This document shows, piece after piece, positions 7,477-15,635 of a stretch of DNA of 27,878 nucleotides. This DNA comes from Alistipes sp. (GTDB lineage: Bacteria > Bacteroidota > Bacteroidia > Bacteroidales > Rikenellaceae), in NCBI GenBank assembly GCA_017559685.1, contig JAFYQY010000008.1, positions 1 to 27,878 on the forward strand. The letters are read 5' to 3'. The notes beneath the pieces were generated by a model, which was given only the letters and a program-made list of their open reading frames with translations, searched no databases and was not told where the DNA came from. Positions within the stretch are counted from its first letter, which is position 1. Every line of letters begins with the position of its first letter. Both the position numbers and the translations under genes were made by a program.

Positions 7477-10164
7477 TTATTTAACTGTTGCGTTTGCAAC
7501 ATTACCTGTTACAAGTGTTGCAAGGTTAGCAGAAGTTACAGGCTCTCCATTTACAGTACAGTTCTTAAGAACTACCGCAGCACGAGCATCAATCTCATAA
7601 CCCTTGCAGAAGTTGCAACCTACAAATGTTGTAGGAGCGTAAGGACGGCAGAACTTGTAGCCCTGTCCAGCACCAAACGAGCAGTTCTCAAAGTAAACAT
7701 CACCGATTGTGTCAGCATACGAAGTCCAACCGTTGATAACGCAGCTGTAAGCATCCAAGCCCTGCTTTGTACCCTGATCGCAAGAGATAGTGTAAACTGT
7801 ACCATCGATAGTTACATTCTGCAAAACAACCTTCTCTGAGTGAGTGCTGTTGTGGTTTACGAAGATACCACGCATACCGCCTGTAACCTTGATATTCTTG
7901 ATAACACCACCTGTTGTGCTGATAGCAGAATCCCAAGTACCCCAAGCATTTACAGAGATAGAGTGGCCACCACCATCGATAGTCTGACCATTCAATACGT
8001 TGATACCTGTAGCACCGTAAGCGTTGCTCATTGAAGCTGGATCAATCTTGATGTCGTTCAAGAAGTATACACCCTCATTAGCCTCCAAAGCAGCTACGAG
8101 CTCGTCAGCTGTAGCAACTGGAGTGCAACCGTTGATAGTGTAAACACCGTAAACGTTGTCGTACTTCTGAACAAACTCAGTACCGTCGATGATAACCTTG
8201 CTACCAGCGCAGTTTGTAAGAGTGTAACCACGACCTACATAACCCATATAATCGAGTGGGTCAGCAACAGTACCATCAGAGTTCTTACCAGAAATGTTAC
8301 CAGTGTATGAGCAGTTTACGAGTGTAAGAACGTTCTTCTTACCATCGCTCCAACCACCAGCGATACCACCTACACGGTACTCGTCATTGTGGCGACCCTC
8401 ACGACCTGCGAGAACAGCGATGTTACCAGTTGTGTGGCAGTTGATGAACTTATCGTTAGTACCTGCAAGACCTACGATACCACCAGCGAAGAACTTGTTA
8501 ACAGTTACGTCGATATTCGAAGAGCAGTTCTCGTATACAGTCTTACCCTGGAGCTGACCTGCGATAGCACCTGTATTGTTGTTAGCCTTAACGTAGCTAC
8601 CCTCGTTAGCGATAACGTGAACGTTCTTGATAGTTACGTTAGCGTAAGAGTTACCACCTACAACAGCTGCAACACGGCTAGCACCGTTAGCAGTAGTAGT
8701 AGCCTCAACCTTGATGTCACCCTTAACAGTTACGTCCTCGATAGTTGAAGTTCCCTCCAAAGTACCAACAACTGCACCGATGTGACCCTGGCTGTGGTCG
8801 ATATCCAAGCAAGGGATGTTGATGTCTACGTTCTCGAACACAACGTTCTTGATAGTTGCATCCTTAGCATAGCTGATAAAGCCGATGTGAGCCTTACCCT
8901 CCTTAGCCTCCTCCTCTACGAGAGTGAGGTTCGAGATTTTGTGGCCGTTACCATCGAGAACACCTGTAAATGGAGCATCTGGCGAACCGATTGGAGTCCA
9001 GTTGCTTACGAGCGAACGCATGTTGCTAAGGTCGATATCGTCGCCCAAAACAATCTTAGTGTCAGCTGGGAGCTCGCCTGCGTTGATACCCTCAGCGATA
9101 GCCTGCAAGCCCGACTCAGTAGTTGCAACGTAGTTACCTACTGAATCAATGTAGTAACCAACAGGGATCTCAATCTCAGTGTTGTTTGCGTCAACCCACT
9201 CGTCAACCTCAGCTTTGAACTCGATCTTGTGCAAGCTGAGTGCGTTTTCGTCGATAACTGCCTTGAGGTTGTAAGCCTTACCCATCTCGAGTGGGTAACC
9301 CTCGATAACAGCTACCTTGTGGTACTCGTTAGCCAAGAGTGAGTTCTGGTAAACCGCCAAGTCGAACTCTACGTTGTACTGGTAAGCATCAGTTGCAGGA
9401 ATCGAGAAACGCTCGTTTGCAGCAACGCCAATCTCAGTTGCATCCAACTCAGCAACGTCACCGAACTTGAGTGTGAGAGTCTCACTGCCAAGTACCCAAT
9501 CCTCGTTGTAAGCAGTCTGTGCGAGGTTGATAGTACCAGTCTTAGGAGCAGTCATAGTCACGTTAGTAACAACGATCTTCTGACCTGGAACCTTGAAACC
9601 ATTCTCGAAAGTGAAGCGAACCTTCGACAAGAGGTGCTGGAACTGCATCTTAACAGCAGCCATACCCTCGTTTGTCAACTTCGAGATGTTTGGAGTAGTA
9701 ACCTTCTCCTTAGCATAGAGGAGGTCCTCAGTACCATTGAGGCGATCATCAGTAGCATTAGCGTTGGTGAACGAAATCTCACCAAGACCCAACTTAGCTG
9801 CCTCGCCAGTTGCCAAAGTCTTGCTTGTGATGTTTGCCGAGTTCATTGGAGCGAGAGCTGCGAAGTAGTAAGTGTGCTCAGGGAACCAGTACTGGATGTT
9901 AGTGTAACCCCAAGCGTCACCGCTACGTACTACGTCCTCGTCGGTGAGTACGTTACCTGCGGTCTCGTCCATGAATGCCCATACATCAAAACCTGCAAGG
10001 TTTGCGGTTGTGATAACAGGGTTCTCGTTTGCACGAGAAGCGTTGCTAACGTAAGAGTTAGCAAACTCGATCTTGGCATTTGGCTGAGCCACTGCCAACT
10101 CCTCATTCTGCACGCACGCCGTCATACCAACAGCTGCAAGCGCTACGAATAAAAGCTTTTTCAT
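7477..10164 (-). CDS. Fimbrillin with C-terminal GLUG-type beta-helix passenger, 895 aa
   Basis: Residues 1-17 are a lipoprotein signal ending M-T-A-C. Residues 18 to about 335 form a complete fimbrillin domain: N-S-Y-V-S-N-A-S-R-A with Arg 44, F-D-V-W-A-F, Q-Y-W-F-P-E-H-T-Y-Y-F-A-A-L, Q-H-L-L-S-K-V-R-F-T-F, and I-E-F-K-A-E-V-D-E-W. Plain pilins stop about here, but this protein goes on. Residues 345-660 are Gly/Asn-rich repeats with G-A-V-V-G, G-A-I-A-G, G-G-I-V-G and G-G-I-A-G cores, as in GLUG or right-handed beta-helix proteins. Residues 683-885 are a further helix module shared with the 1021-aa neighbour. It is probably a surface adhesin or decorated pilin. The signal and first 25 residues almost match those of the 1021-aa protein, so the two genes are duplicates. 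A leader ending A-A-C-A-A-T-T-ATG precedes the start. Confidence 0.9.
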   Translation of the reverse strand: MKKLLFVALAAVGMTACVQNEELAVAQPNAKIEFANSYVSNASRANENPVITTANLAGFDVWAFMDETAGNVLTDEDVVRSGDAWGYTNIQYWFPEHTYYFAALAPMNSANITSKTLATGEAAKLGLGEISFTNANATDDRLNGTEDLLYAKEKVTTPNISKLTNEGMAAVKMQFQHLLSKVRFTFENGFKVPGQKIVVTNVTMTAPKTGTINLAQTAYNEDWVLGSETLTLKFGDVAELDATEIGVAANERFSIPATDAYQYNVEFDLAVYQNSLLANEYHKVAVIEGYPLEMGKAYNLKAVIDENALSLHKIEFKAEVDEWVDANNTEIEIPVGYYIDSVGNYVATTESGLQAIAEGINAGELPADTKIVLGDDIDLSNMRSLVSNWTPIGSPDAPFTGVLDGNGHKISNLTLVEEEAKEGKAHIGFISYAKDATIKNVVFENVDINIPCLDIDHSQGHIGAVVGTLEGTSTIEDVTVKGDIKVEATTTANGASRVAAVVGGNSYANVTIKNVHVIANEGSYVKANNNTGAIAGQLQGKTVYENCSSNIDVTVNKFFAGGIVGLAGTNDKFINCHTTGNIAVLAGREGRHNDEYRVGGIAGGWSDGKKNVLTLVNCSYTGNISGKNSDGTVADPLDYMGYVGRGYTLTNCAGSKVIIDGTEFVQKYDNVYGVYTINGCTPVATADELVAALEANEGVYFLNDIKIDPASMSNAYGATGINVLNGQTIDGGGHSISVNAWGTWDSAISTTGGVIKNIKVTGGMRGIFVNHNSTHSEKVVLQNVTIDGTVYTISCDQGTKQGLDAYSCVINGWTSYADTIGDVYFENCSFGAGQGYKFCRPYAPTTFVGCNFCKGYEIDARAAVVLKNCTVNGEPVTSANLATLVTGNVANATVK

Positions 10165-10218
10165 AATTGTTTGTTTTTTAAGTTTATAAAATTGTGTGTA
10201 TGTGTGTTTTCAATTTCG

Positions 10219-10247
10219 AGTAGGAGCCCCGAGCCGAAGCTCCTACT
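10219..10247 (-). terminator. Intercistronic hairpin after the 1021-aa fimbrillin
   Basis: The perfect 9-bp arms AGTAGGAGC (10219-10227) and GCTCCTACT (10239-10247) enclose an 11-nt loop, 11 nt after the stop. The whole gap to the next start is 94 nt and shows no promoter box. On the coding strand the hairpin is followed by CGAAATTG, not a T-run. Confidence 0.55.
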
Positions 10248-10258
10248 GTATGTTGTAA

Positions 10259-13200
10259 TTACTCGAAAACGATATAGTCTACAACGTTCTCAGCAGTCAA
10301 GTAAGAGCCATTCTTCAACTCTACCGAAATCTGACCATCCTCGCAAGTAGCCTCTGGAGCTACCAAGCTTGCCCAGTTCTCAGCAGTGATCTTCACGCCG
10401 TTAACAGTACAGTTCTTTACGATAACCTTTGTACCCTCAAATGCGCTGAGGTCGAGATAGCACTTGTTGCAGAAGTCGCAACCATCAAATACTGCGTTAA
10501 CATAAGGCTTCACCAAACGGCCATATACATTTGTGTAGTAAGTACCCTGACCGAAAGTACAGTTTGTGAAGGTTACATCCTTTACAGCTGTACCGATGCT
10601 GCACCAACCGTTAAGTACGCTGTTCGAAACGTACAAGCTGTGAGTACCATCACCCTCAGCAGTGTTGATTGTGTAGCAAACCTCATCGTTTACACCAACC
10701 TTTACGTTGTCAACATATACATCCTGAGTTGGCGACATAAGCACAACACCACGGAAACCTCTGTCGATGTCTAGGTTCTTGATAGTACCACCATTTGTCA
10801 TAAGAACATAGTTGTCACCATCTGCTGTTACAGAGATAGCCTTGCCGTTACCGTTGAATACGCCACCCTTCTGGCTAAGAGCCATCTTGTTGCCGTAAGG
10901 TGCGGTTGACATCTCCGCAGGAGTGATTGTGAGGTTGTTTGCAAGAACTACATTCTTACCCTCATCAAGAGCTGCCTGGAGGTCAGCAGTAGTAGAAACC
11001 AGCTGAGGGCCAACGATTGTAAACTGATTCTTGTATGCGAGAGTGCTCTCGAGGTAAGCCTTCATCTCCTCGTTTGCAACGTAGATAGTTGTACCTGGGA
11101 GTGTGCCTGCCATTACACCAAATGCATTAGCTGCTACAGTGAACTCAGGAGCGTTGATAACAACCTTCTTCAACTTCTTGCAGTCACGGAATGCCTGTGC
11201 GCCGAAGTAAGTTACACCCTCGTGGAATACAATCTCCTCCAAAGCGGTCTCACGCAAGCAGTTCTCCTCGATGCGAGTTACGCCTGCAGGAATGTTAACT
11301 GACTCGAGCGAAGAACAGCCGTAGAAAGTACCATTACCAAGAACTGTCAAATTCTCAGGAAGAACGATGCTCTTCAAGCTTGTACAAGTCTGGAATACGC
11401 CTGTACCCTCAGCACCAATAGTGGTAAGAGTGCTTGGCAATACTACCTCCTCGAGAGCGAAGAAGCGACGGAATGTGCGGTCGTAGAGAGTTGCGATACC
11501 CTCGCTAACAACAACCTTCTTAATAGTCGAGTTCTCCTCGTCACCTGCAACGTAGCGACCAACAACACCATCCTCAACGAGTGAGCCCAAAGTTACCTCG
11601 GTACCATCCTCGCTAACCGACTTAGTAATACCCTCAAGGTTGAAGCGGATAGAGTTGGTGAAACCGTAACGTACGCTATTTGCGTGTGGTCTGAATGTGT
11701 TACCCTGGTCGAGGTAGTTGAGGTTGAGCAATGCCTGCTGAGCAGCAGCCTTAGACTCAGAACCGAAGTCCTCAGCTGTGTAGTTGTGTACCCACAATGC
11801 AGTGCTACCACCCTTCAAAATAGAGTTCTTGATATCAACGTTGTTCTTATTTGGACCGCTGTTGAATACACGAACAGCAACATAGTTCGACTGGAGAGTA
11901 GAGTTCTCAACATTCAAAGTAACCTCACCCCAGTTGTTCAAGTGAGCAACAAAGCCCATATCCGAGCCACCCAAGTTCGTTGCAGTTACGCCCTCGAGGT
12001 TGAGAACACCACCTGCAGTTACGTCGAAAATAGTGGTCATAGCGTTCCAACCCATATTCTCGCCAACGTGCTGATACTCAATAGTACCATTCTTGATAGT
12101 CAAGTTACCCTTAACCAAGAACAACTCACGATTGCTAGTGCTCAAAGACGAAGTAGCCGAAAGCTTGTGGCCATTCAAATCGATAGTGAGGCTCTTACCG
12201 TTGGTGATAGTCAACTTAGGATCAGACTCCGCACGAGTTGCCGATGCACCAAGAACTACATCCTCGCCCAACACGATTGTGTTAACGTCTGAAGTTGCGA
12301 AAGCGGTCTCGAACTGCTCTACAGTTGCAACCTCAACAACATCATAGTATACAGGAGCATTCTCCTTAATCCAATCTGTTACGCCAGCGGTGAATGTGAT
12401 AGGCTCACCTGGGTTGCCAAGTGTAAGAACAAAGTTGTAAGCCGTACCTGCTGCGATATCGACAGGTCCGCTAGTCATTACGTTATTCTCCTTACCAATG
12501 TTAGTATAAACAACTACATCATCCTTGTAGAGCTTATAGTCAACCTTGATACTGAAAGACTTGCCCTCCTGTGGAAGGATAAGGCGCTCCCAGTTCGACT
12601 CAGCCGAACCGTTATAGCCGATACGATCAGCAACTGCGCCAGTCTCAGCCGAATTCTTAGTTACTACGCCGAAATCCAAAGGCTCAGAATACTGAGTAAG
12701 AGCCTCCCAAGTGCCGTTCTCGATAGTGTAGAGAGCCTGGTCGTCAGCGTTCAAAATAGTGATCGACTCAACAACATACTCCAAATCGCTCAACTCAGCC
12801 GAAATAGTATTATTAACGGTAAACTTAGCCTTAGCCAAGAGGTGCTCGAACTGAAGGTGTACAGGCTGCACCTCACCGCCGTTGTAAGTACGGCTCTCAG
12901 TAGCGTAGAGTACGTCCTTCTGCTCCGACAAGTTAGTTGCAATGGTTATAGGCATCTTGCAAGCGTCGTTGGTAACCGAAACATTACCATCAACAACACC
13001 TACGAACTCGTAGTGGTTGCCTGGAATCCAATACTGGGTGTACGATGCGTCGTAAGTCCAAGCGCCATTGGTCTTCTCGACAAGCAACTCCTCGAAAATG
13101 TTGGTTGAAGCGCCATTGTTGCCAATGGTAGCCCAAACATTGAAATGGTCGAGATTACCCTTTGCTGCGGTGTAGCTGCCATCGATAGCGGCCTTAGTTG

Positions 13201-13324
13201 CGTTCTCAACATAAGCGTTGTCGAACGTAATAGCCTTACCATCCTGTGAAACAGCCAACTCCTCATTCTGCACGCACGCTGCCAATCCAACAGCTGCAAG
13301 TGCTACGAAAAGAATCTTTTTCAT
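10259..13324 (-). CDS. Fimbrillin with beta-helix and BspA-type LRR passenger, 1021 aa
   Basis: The lipoprotein signal ends L-A-A-C (Cys 17). Residues 18 to about 320 are a full fimbrillin domain: N-A-Y-V-E-N-A-T-K-A with Lys 44, F-N-V-W-A-T, Q-Y-W-I-P-G-N-H-Y-E-F, E-H-L-L-A-K-A-K-F-T-V and I-T-F-T-A-G-V-T-D-W. Residues 330-560 form a parallel beta-helix (L-T-I-T-N-G-K-S-L-T-I-D-L-N-G-H and later rungs). Residues about 600-740 are LRR_5/BspA repeats (L-E-E-V-V-L-P-S-T-L-T-T-I, L-K-S-I-V-L-P-E-N-L, L-E-S-V-N-I-P-A-G-V-T-R-I). Residues 776-990 are the helix module shared with the 895-aa protein. BspA-type repeats often bind host matrix or other bacteria, so an adhesive role at the pilus surface or tip is inferred. 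At about three times the length of a plain pilin, it is the largest fimbrillin in the cluster. Confidence 0.9.
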   Translation of the reverse strand: MKKILFVALAAVGLAACVQNEELAVSQDGKAITFDNAYVENATKAAIDGSYTAAKGNLDHFNVWATIGNNGASTNIFEELLVEKTNGAWTYDASYTQYWIPGNHYEFVGVVDGNVSVTNDACKMPITIATNLSEQKDVLYATESRTYNGGEVQPVHLQFEHLLAKAKFTVNNTISAELSDLEYVVESITILNADDQALYTIENGTWEALTQYSEPLDFGVVTKNSAETGAVADRIGYNGSAESNWERLILPQEGKSFSIKVDYKLYKDDVVVYTNIGKENNVMTSGPVDIAAGTAYNFVLTLGNPGEPITFTAGVTDWIKENAPVYYDVVEVATVEQFETAFATSDVNTIVLGEDVVLGASATRAESDPKLTITNGKSLTIDLNGHKLSATSSLSTSNRELFLVKGNLTIKNGTIEYQHVGENMGWNAMTTIFDVTAGGVLNLEGVTATNLGGSDMGFVAHLNNWGEVTLNVENSTLQSNYVAVRVFNSGPNKNNVDIKNSILKGGSTALWVHNYTAEDFGSESKAAAQQALLNLNYLDQGNTFRPHANSVRYGFTNSIRFNLEGITKSVSEDGTEVTLGSLVEDGVVGRYVAGDEENSTIKKVVVSEGIATLYDRTFRRFFALEEVVLPSTLTTIGAEGTGVFQTCTSLKSIVLPENLTVLGNGTFYGCSSLESVNIPAGVTRIEENCLRETALEEIVFHEGVTYFGAQAFRDCKKLKKVVINAPEFTVAANAFGVMAGTLPGTTIYVANEEMKAYLESTLAYKNQFTIVGPQLVSTTADLQAALDEGKNVVLANNLTITPAEMSTAPYGNKMALSQKGGVFNGNGKAISVTADGDNYVLMTNGGTIKNLDIDRGFRGVVLMSPTQDVYVDNVKVGVNDEVCYTINTAEGDGTHSLYVSNSVLNGWCSIGTAVKDVTFTNCTFGQGTYYTNVYGRLVKPYVNAVFDGCDFCNKCYLDLSAFEGTKVIVKNCTVNGVKITAENWASLVAPEATCEDGQISVELKNGSYLTAENVVDYIVFE

Positions 13325-13412
13325 AATTGTAAGTTTTTAGTTGTTTGTTTTTAATTATTTAATTTATTGTGTGTTGTCTTTTTTGTGACGGCTCTTTCGC
13401 TGTCCCTCGTGA

Positions 13413-13438
13413 GTAGAGGTCCGGTCAAAGGCCTCTAC
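13413..13438 (-). terminator. Intercistronic hairpin after the 353-aa fimbrillin
   Basis: The arms 13413-13421 and 13430-13438 pair over 9 positions around an 8-nt loop. One position pairs only as T:G in the plus strand and is a mismatch in the transcript. It lies 20 nt after the stop. It is part of a 37-nt near-copy (one mismatch) of the hairpin at 7425-7461. Confidence 0.55.
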
Positions 13439-13458
13439 CCTAAATATCGGATTTAAAC

Positions 13459-14520
13459 CTATTGTCCTATTGTGAAGTCGTAGTTGTTACCGTTAACCCA
13501 CTCATCAACCTCTACTGTGAATTCGATTGGCTTCAAACCGAGGTCAGCCTCCTCAATCTCAGCAGTATAGTTGTAGCACTTGCCTGCCTTGAGGTCGCCC
13601 AAAATAAGAACAGTCTCCTTCTCGTATGTCTGAGTTACAGTGTTGGTGCTGCTGTGGAGAGTGATCTTGAATGTCACCTTGTGCTCCAACTGTGAGTTAG
13701 GCACAGCAAATGGGATAGTCAAACGCTCATCCTCAACTACACCTACACCACCTGCAGAAGCCAACTTCTCGTCGTTGTCGTATGTATCCACAACGTCACC
13801 GAACTTCAAAACGGTAGTTGGTGCGTTAGCCGCAGTATTTGCAGTCCAAGCAAACAACGCAGAGCCATCTGCTGGTACCTCTGCGAGGTTTGTAACACCC
13901 TCTGCAGGAACAACGAGCTGAACATCGCTGATTGAGAGCGAGTAGTTAGACTCTGGCAACTTGTTTACGAAGGTAAACTTGATCTTCGACAAAAGGTGGT
14001 GGAACTGGAGGTGTGCAGACTTACCATCAGGGATAGTGGTATCAGTAGTCTCTGTAGCCTGTGCATATACGAGGTCCTTGTCACCATCGATATTAGTGAA
14101 TGCAACTGTACCAAGAACGCCATCTGCCGACATATAGTCGCCATTTGCGAGAGTAAGCTGAGCCTGACCGTTGTCAAGCAACTCTACTGGCGCCAAAGCA
14201 GCAAACTTGTAGTTCTTCTCGGTGAACCAATACTGGATAGGTGAATAGGTATACTTACCCGCCGCATCGCTCCACTCAACGAGCTGCTGGTTGAATACTA
14301 CATTTGCAGGCTCTGCAGCAGCAGCGAGATCGTACATAAAGCCCCAAACATAGAATGATGTAAGTTTGTTAGAGCCATTGTTGAACGATGGATCCGCCTT
14401 GGTGTACTGAACAAAGTTGTCGAAACCAATAGCTGTGCCTACTGGCGCATTTACTACCTGCTCCTGCATACAAGAGACCATTGTAGCGATGGTAAAAATA
14501 CCGAGTAAAAGTTTTTTCAT
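13459..14520 (-). CDS. Fimbrillin family lipoprotein, 353 aa (first pilin gene after the anchor)
   Basis: The signal M-K-K-L-L-L-G-I-F-T ends M-V-S-C (Cys 17). The mature chain has A-I-G-F-D-N-F-V-Q-Y-T-K-A with Lys 41, F-Y-V-W-G-F-M, Q-Y-W-F-T-E-K-N-Y-K-F-A-A-L, H-H-L-L-S-K-I-K-F-T-F, and ends I-E-F-T-V-E-V-D-E-W plus 12 residues. It therefore has the classic pilin length and no passenger. As the first fimbrillin gene after the anchor gene it is a candidate for the main shaft subunit, but that rests only on gene order. A 92-nt gap separates it from the DUF5119 gene; this contains a weak AT-rich stem (CTTATA/TATAAG, 14588-14610) and a very A-rich leader with no Shine-Dalgarno. Confidence 0.88.
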   Translation of the reverse strand: MKKLLLGIFTIATMVSCMQEQVVNAPVGTAIGFDNFVQYTKADPSFNNGSNKLTSFYVWGFMYDLAAAAEPANVVFNQQLVEWSDAAGKYTYSPIQYWFTEKNYKFAALAPVELLDNGQAQLTLANGDYMSADGVLGTVAFTNIDGDKDLVYAQATETTDTTIPDGKSAHLQFHHLLSKIKFTFVNKLPESNYSLSISDVQLVVPAEGVTNLAEVPADGSALFAWTANTAANAPTTVLKFGDVVDTYDNDEKLASAGGVGVVEDERLTIPFAVPNSQLEHKVTFKITLHSSTNTVTQTYEKETVLILGDLKAGKCYNYTAEIEEADLGLKPIEFTVEVDEWVNGNNYDFTIGQ

Positions 14521-14612
14521 AAAAATTTGTTTTTTTAGTTAGTTAAGTTAGTTTGTTAGTTTAGTATGTTGTAAAATTGCTTTCTCTCTTATATTATATA
14601 TAGGTATAAGTC

Positions 14613-15635
14613 CTAATTCAACGGCAATGGGATATCCTCGTATGGGCCCCAGTCATCCACTTCGACATCAAATGCTCCCGAACCCTGGACACCATCTTTC
14701 TGATCGATAACGACACCAGACCTAACGATAACTCCACCGTGAGGCTGCTTGTTCACGTCGTCTGTAACATCGTAATCGAGATATATCTCCTTACCATTTC
14801 GCAACATAACCACGAAGTTCAAACCGTGACTGGTTGCACGAGTAGACGGATAGTTAGGATTTGGATAGCCAGGGATACCGAACGACTGAACCAATGCTCT
14901 AATACCATAATCGGTAACCTCGCAATCGAAACTGATTGTCGCACCCTTCTCCGATGTCTCACCTGTGCTCAGCTGTACCGACTCGGCCATACCCGACAAT
15001 GCACCCTTCGCCTTTGCCACATACTGCAATCCCTCGTCAAACTCGATACGTATCTTATATGTAAATACCACCGGATGGAGCAACACCTCGAAGTCCACCG
15101 GATCGAGAGTCTTCTCGGCAAAGTAGTCCTCGTAGTAGTTTGCGAACAACATATCTGGTGCATTCACATTATTCTCGCCCTCCTCAGCATACTGACTACG
15201 AGTGAGAGTACCACGAGTGGTTGTACGAGTCGATGCACGGGTCGATGCACCAGTCTCACCACGTGAGAATACGATATACTCGGTATCGTTGTTGTAGAAC
15301 AAGAGGTCGTTGTTACCCTCGTAGAGTGTAACCACACCTCCCGTAGCAGGGATATTGTGGATATTTTGGTTGTCGTTAGAGTCGAAGGTTATCACACGAA
15401 GTCCTGTAGGAGTCTTTGGACGCAACGACTCGTAGTCAAGGTAGTCCGACACCCAGGTAGACTTCCAATCTCGGTATCCGGTGAGATTCTCCTCCCAATC
15501 GAGACGATAGTCGGCAATAACGTTGATATGATGACGGTGTGCGTGAGGGCGGTGATCCACACACAACTCCTTGTGGACACAAGATGTAACCACAAGGCTT
15601 AACAAGAGGGCCAATATGTAGACAAATCGTTTCAT
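14613..15635 (-). CDS. DUF5119 / FimB-Mfa2-type fimbrial anchor lipoprotein, 340 aa
   Basis: The signal M-K-R-F-V-Y-I-L-A-L-L-L-S-L-V-V-T-S-C places the lipid Cys at residue 19. It is followed by H-K-E-L-C and a His-rich run H-R-P-H-A-H-R-H-H (28-36). The region R-L-D-W-E-E-N, then a Trp/Tyr-rich stretch and P-T-G-L-R-V-I-T-F, matches the DUF5119 family as I know it, which sits beside fimbrillins as the Mfa2/FimB-like anchor that holds and terminates the fibre. Near residues 129-147 is an unusual Thr/Ser-Arg run (S-T-R-A-S-T-R-T-T-T-R-G) encoded partly by a tandem 12-nt DNA repeat (15226-15249). The start overlaps the stop of the DUF3575 gene (ATGA), so translation is coupled. The family call is good; the anchor role is inferred from family and position. 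Confidence 0.85.
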   Translation of the reverse strand: MKRFVYILALLLSLVVTSCVHKELCVDHRPHAHRHHINVIADYRLDWEENLTGYRDWKSTWVSDYLDYESLRPKTPTGLRVITFDSNDNQNIHNIPATGGVVTLYEGNNDLLFYNNDTEYIVFSRGETGASTRASTRTTTRGTLTRSQYAEEGENNVNAPDMLFANYYEDYFAEKTLDPVDFEVLLHPVVFTYKIRIEFDEGLQYVAKAKGALSGMAESVQLSTGETSEKGATISFDCEVTDYGIRALVQSFGIPGYPNPNYPSTRATSHGLNFVVMLRNGKEIYLDYDVTDDVNKQPHGGVIVRSGVVIDQKDGVQGSGAFDVEVDDWGPYEDIPLPLN

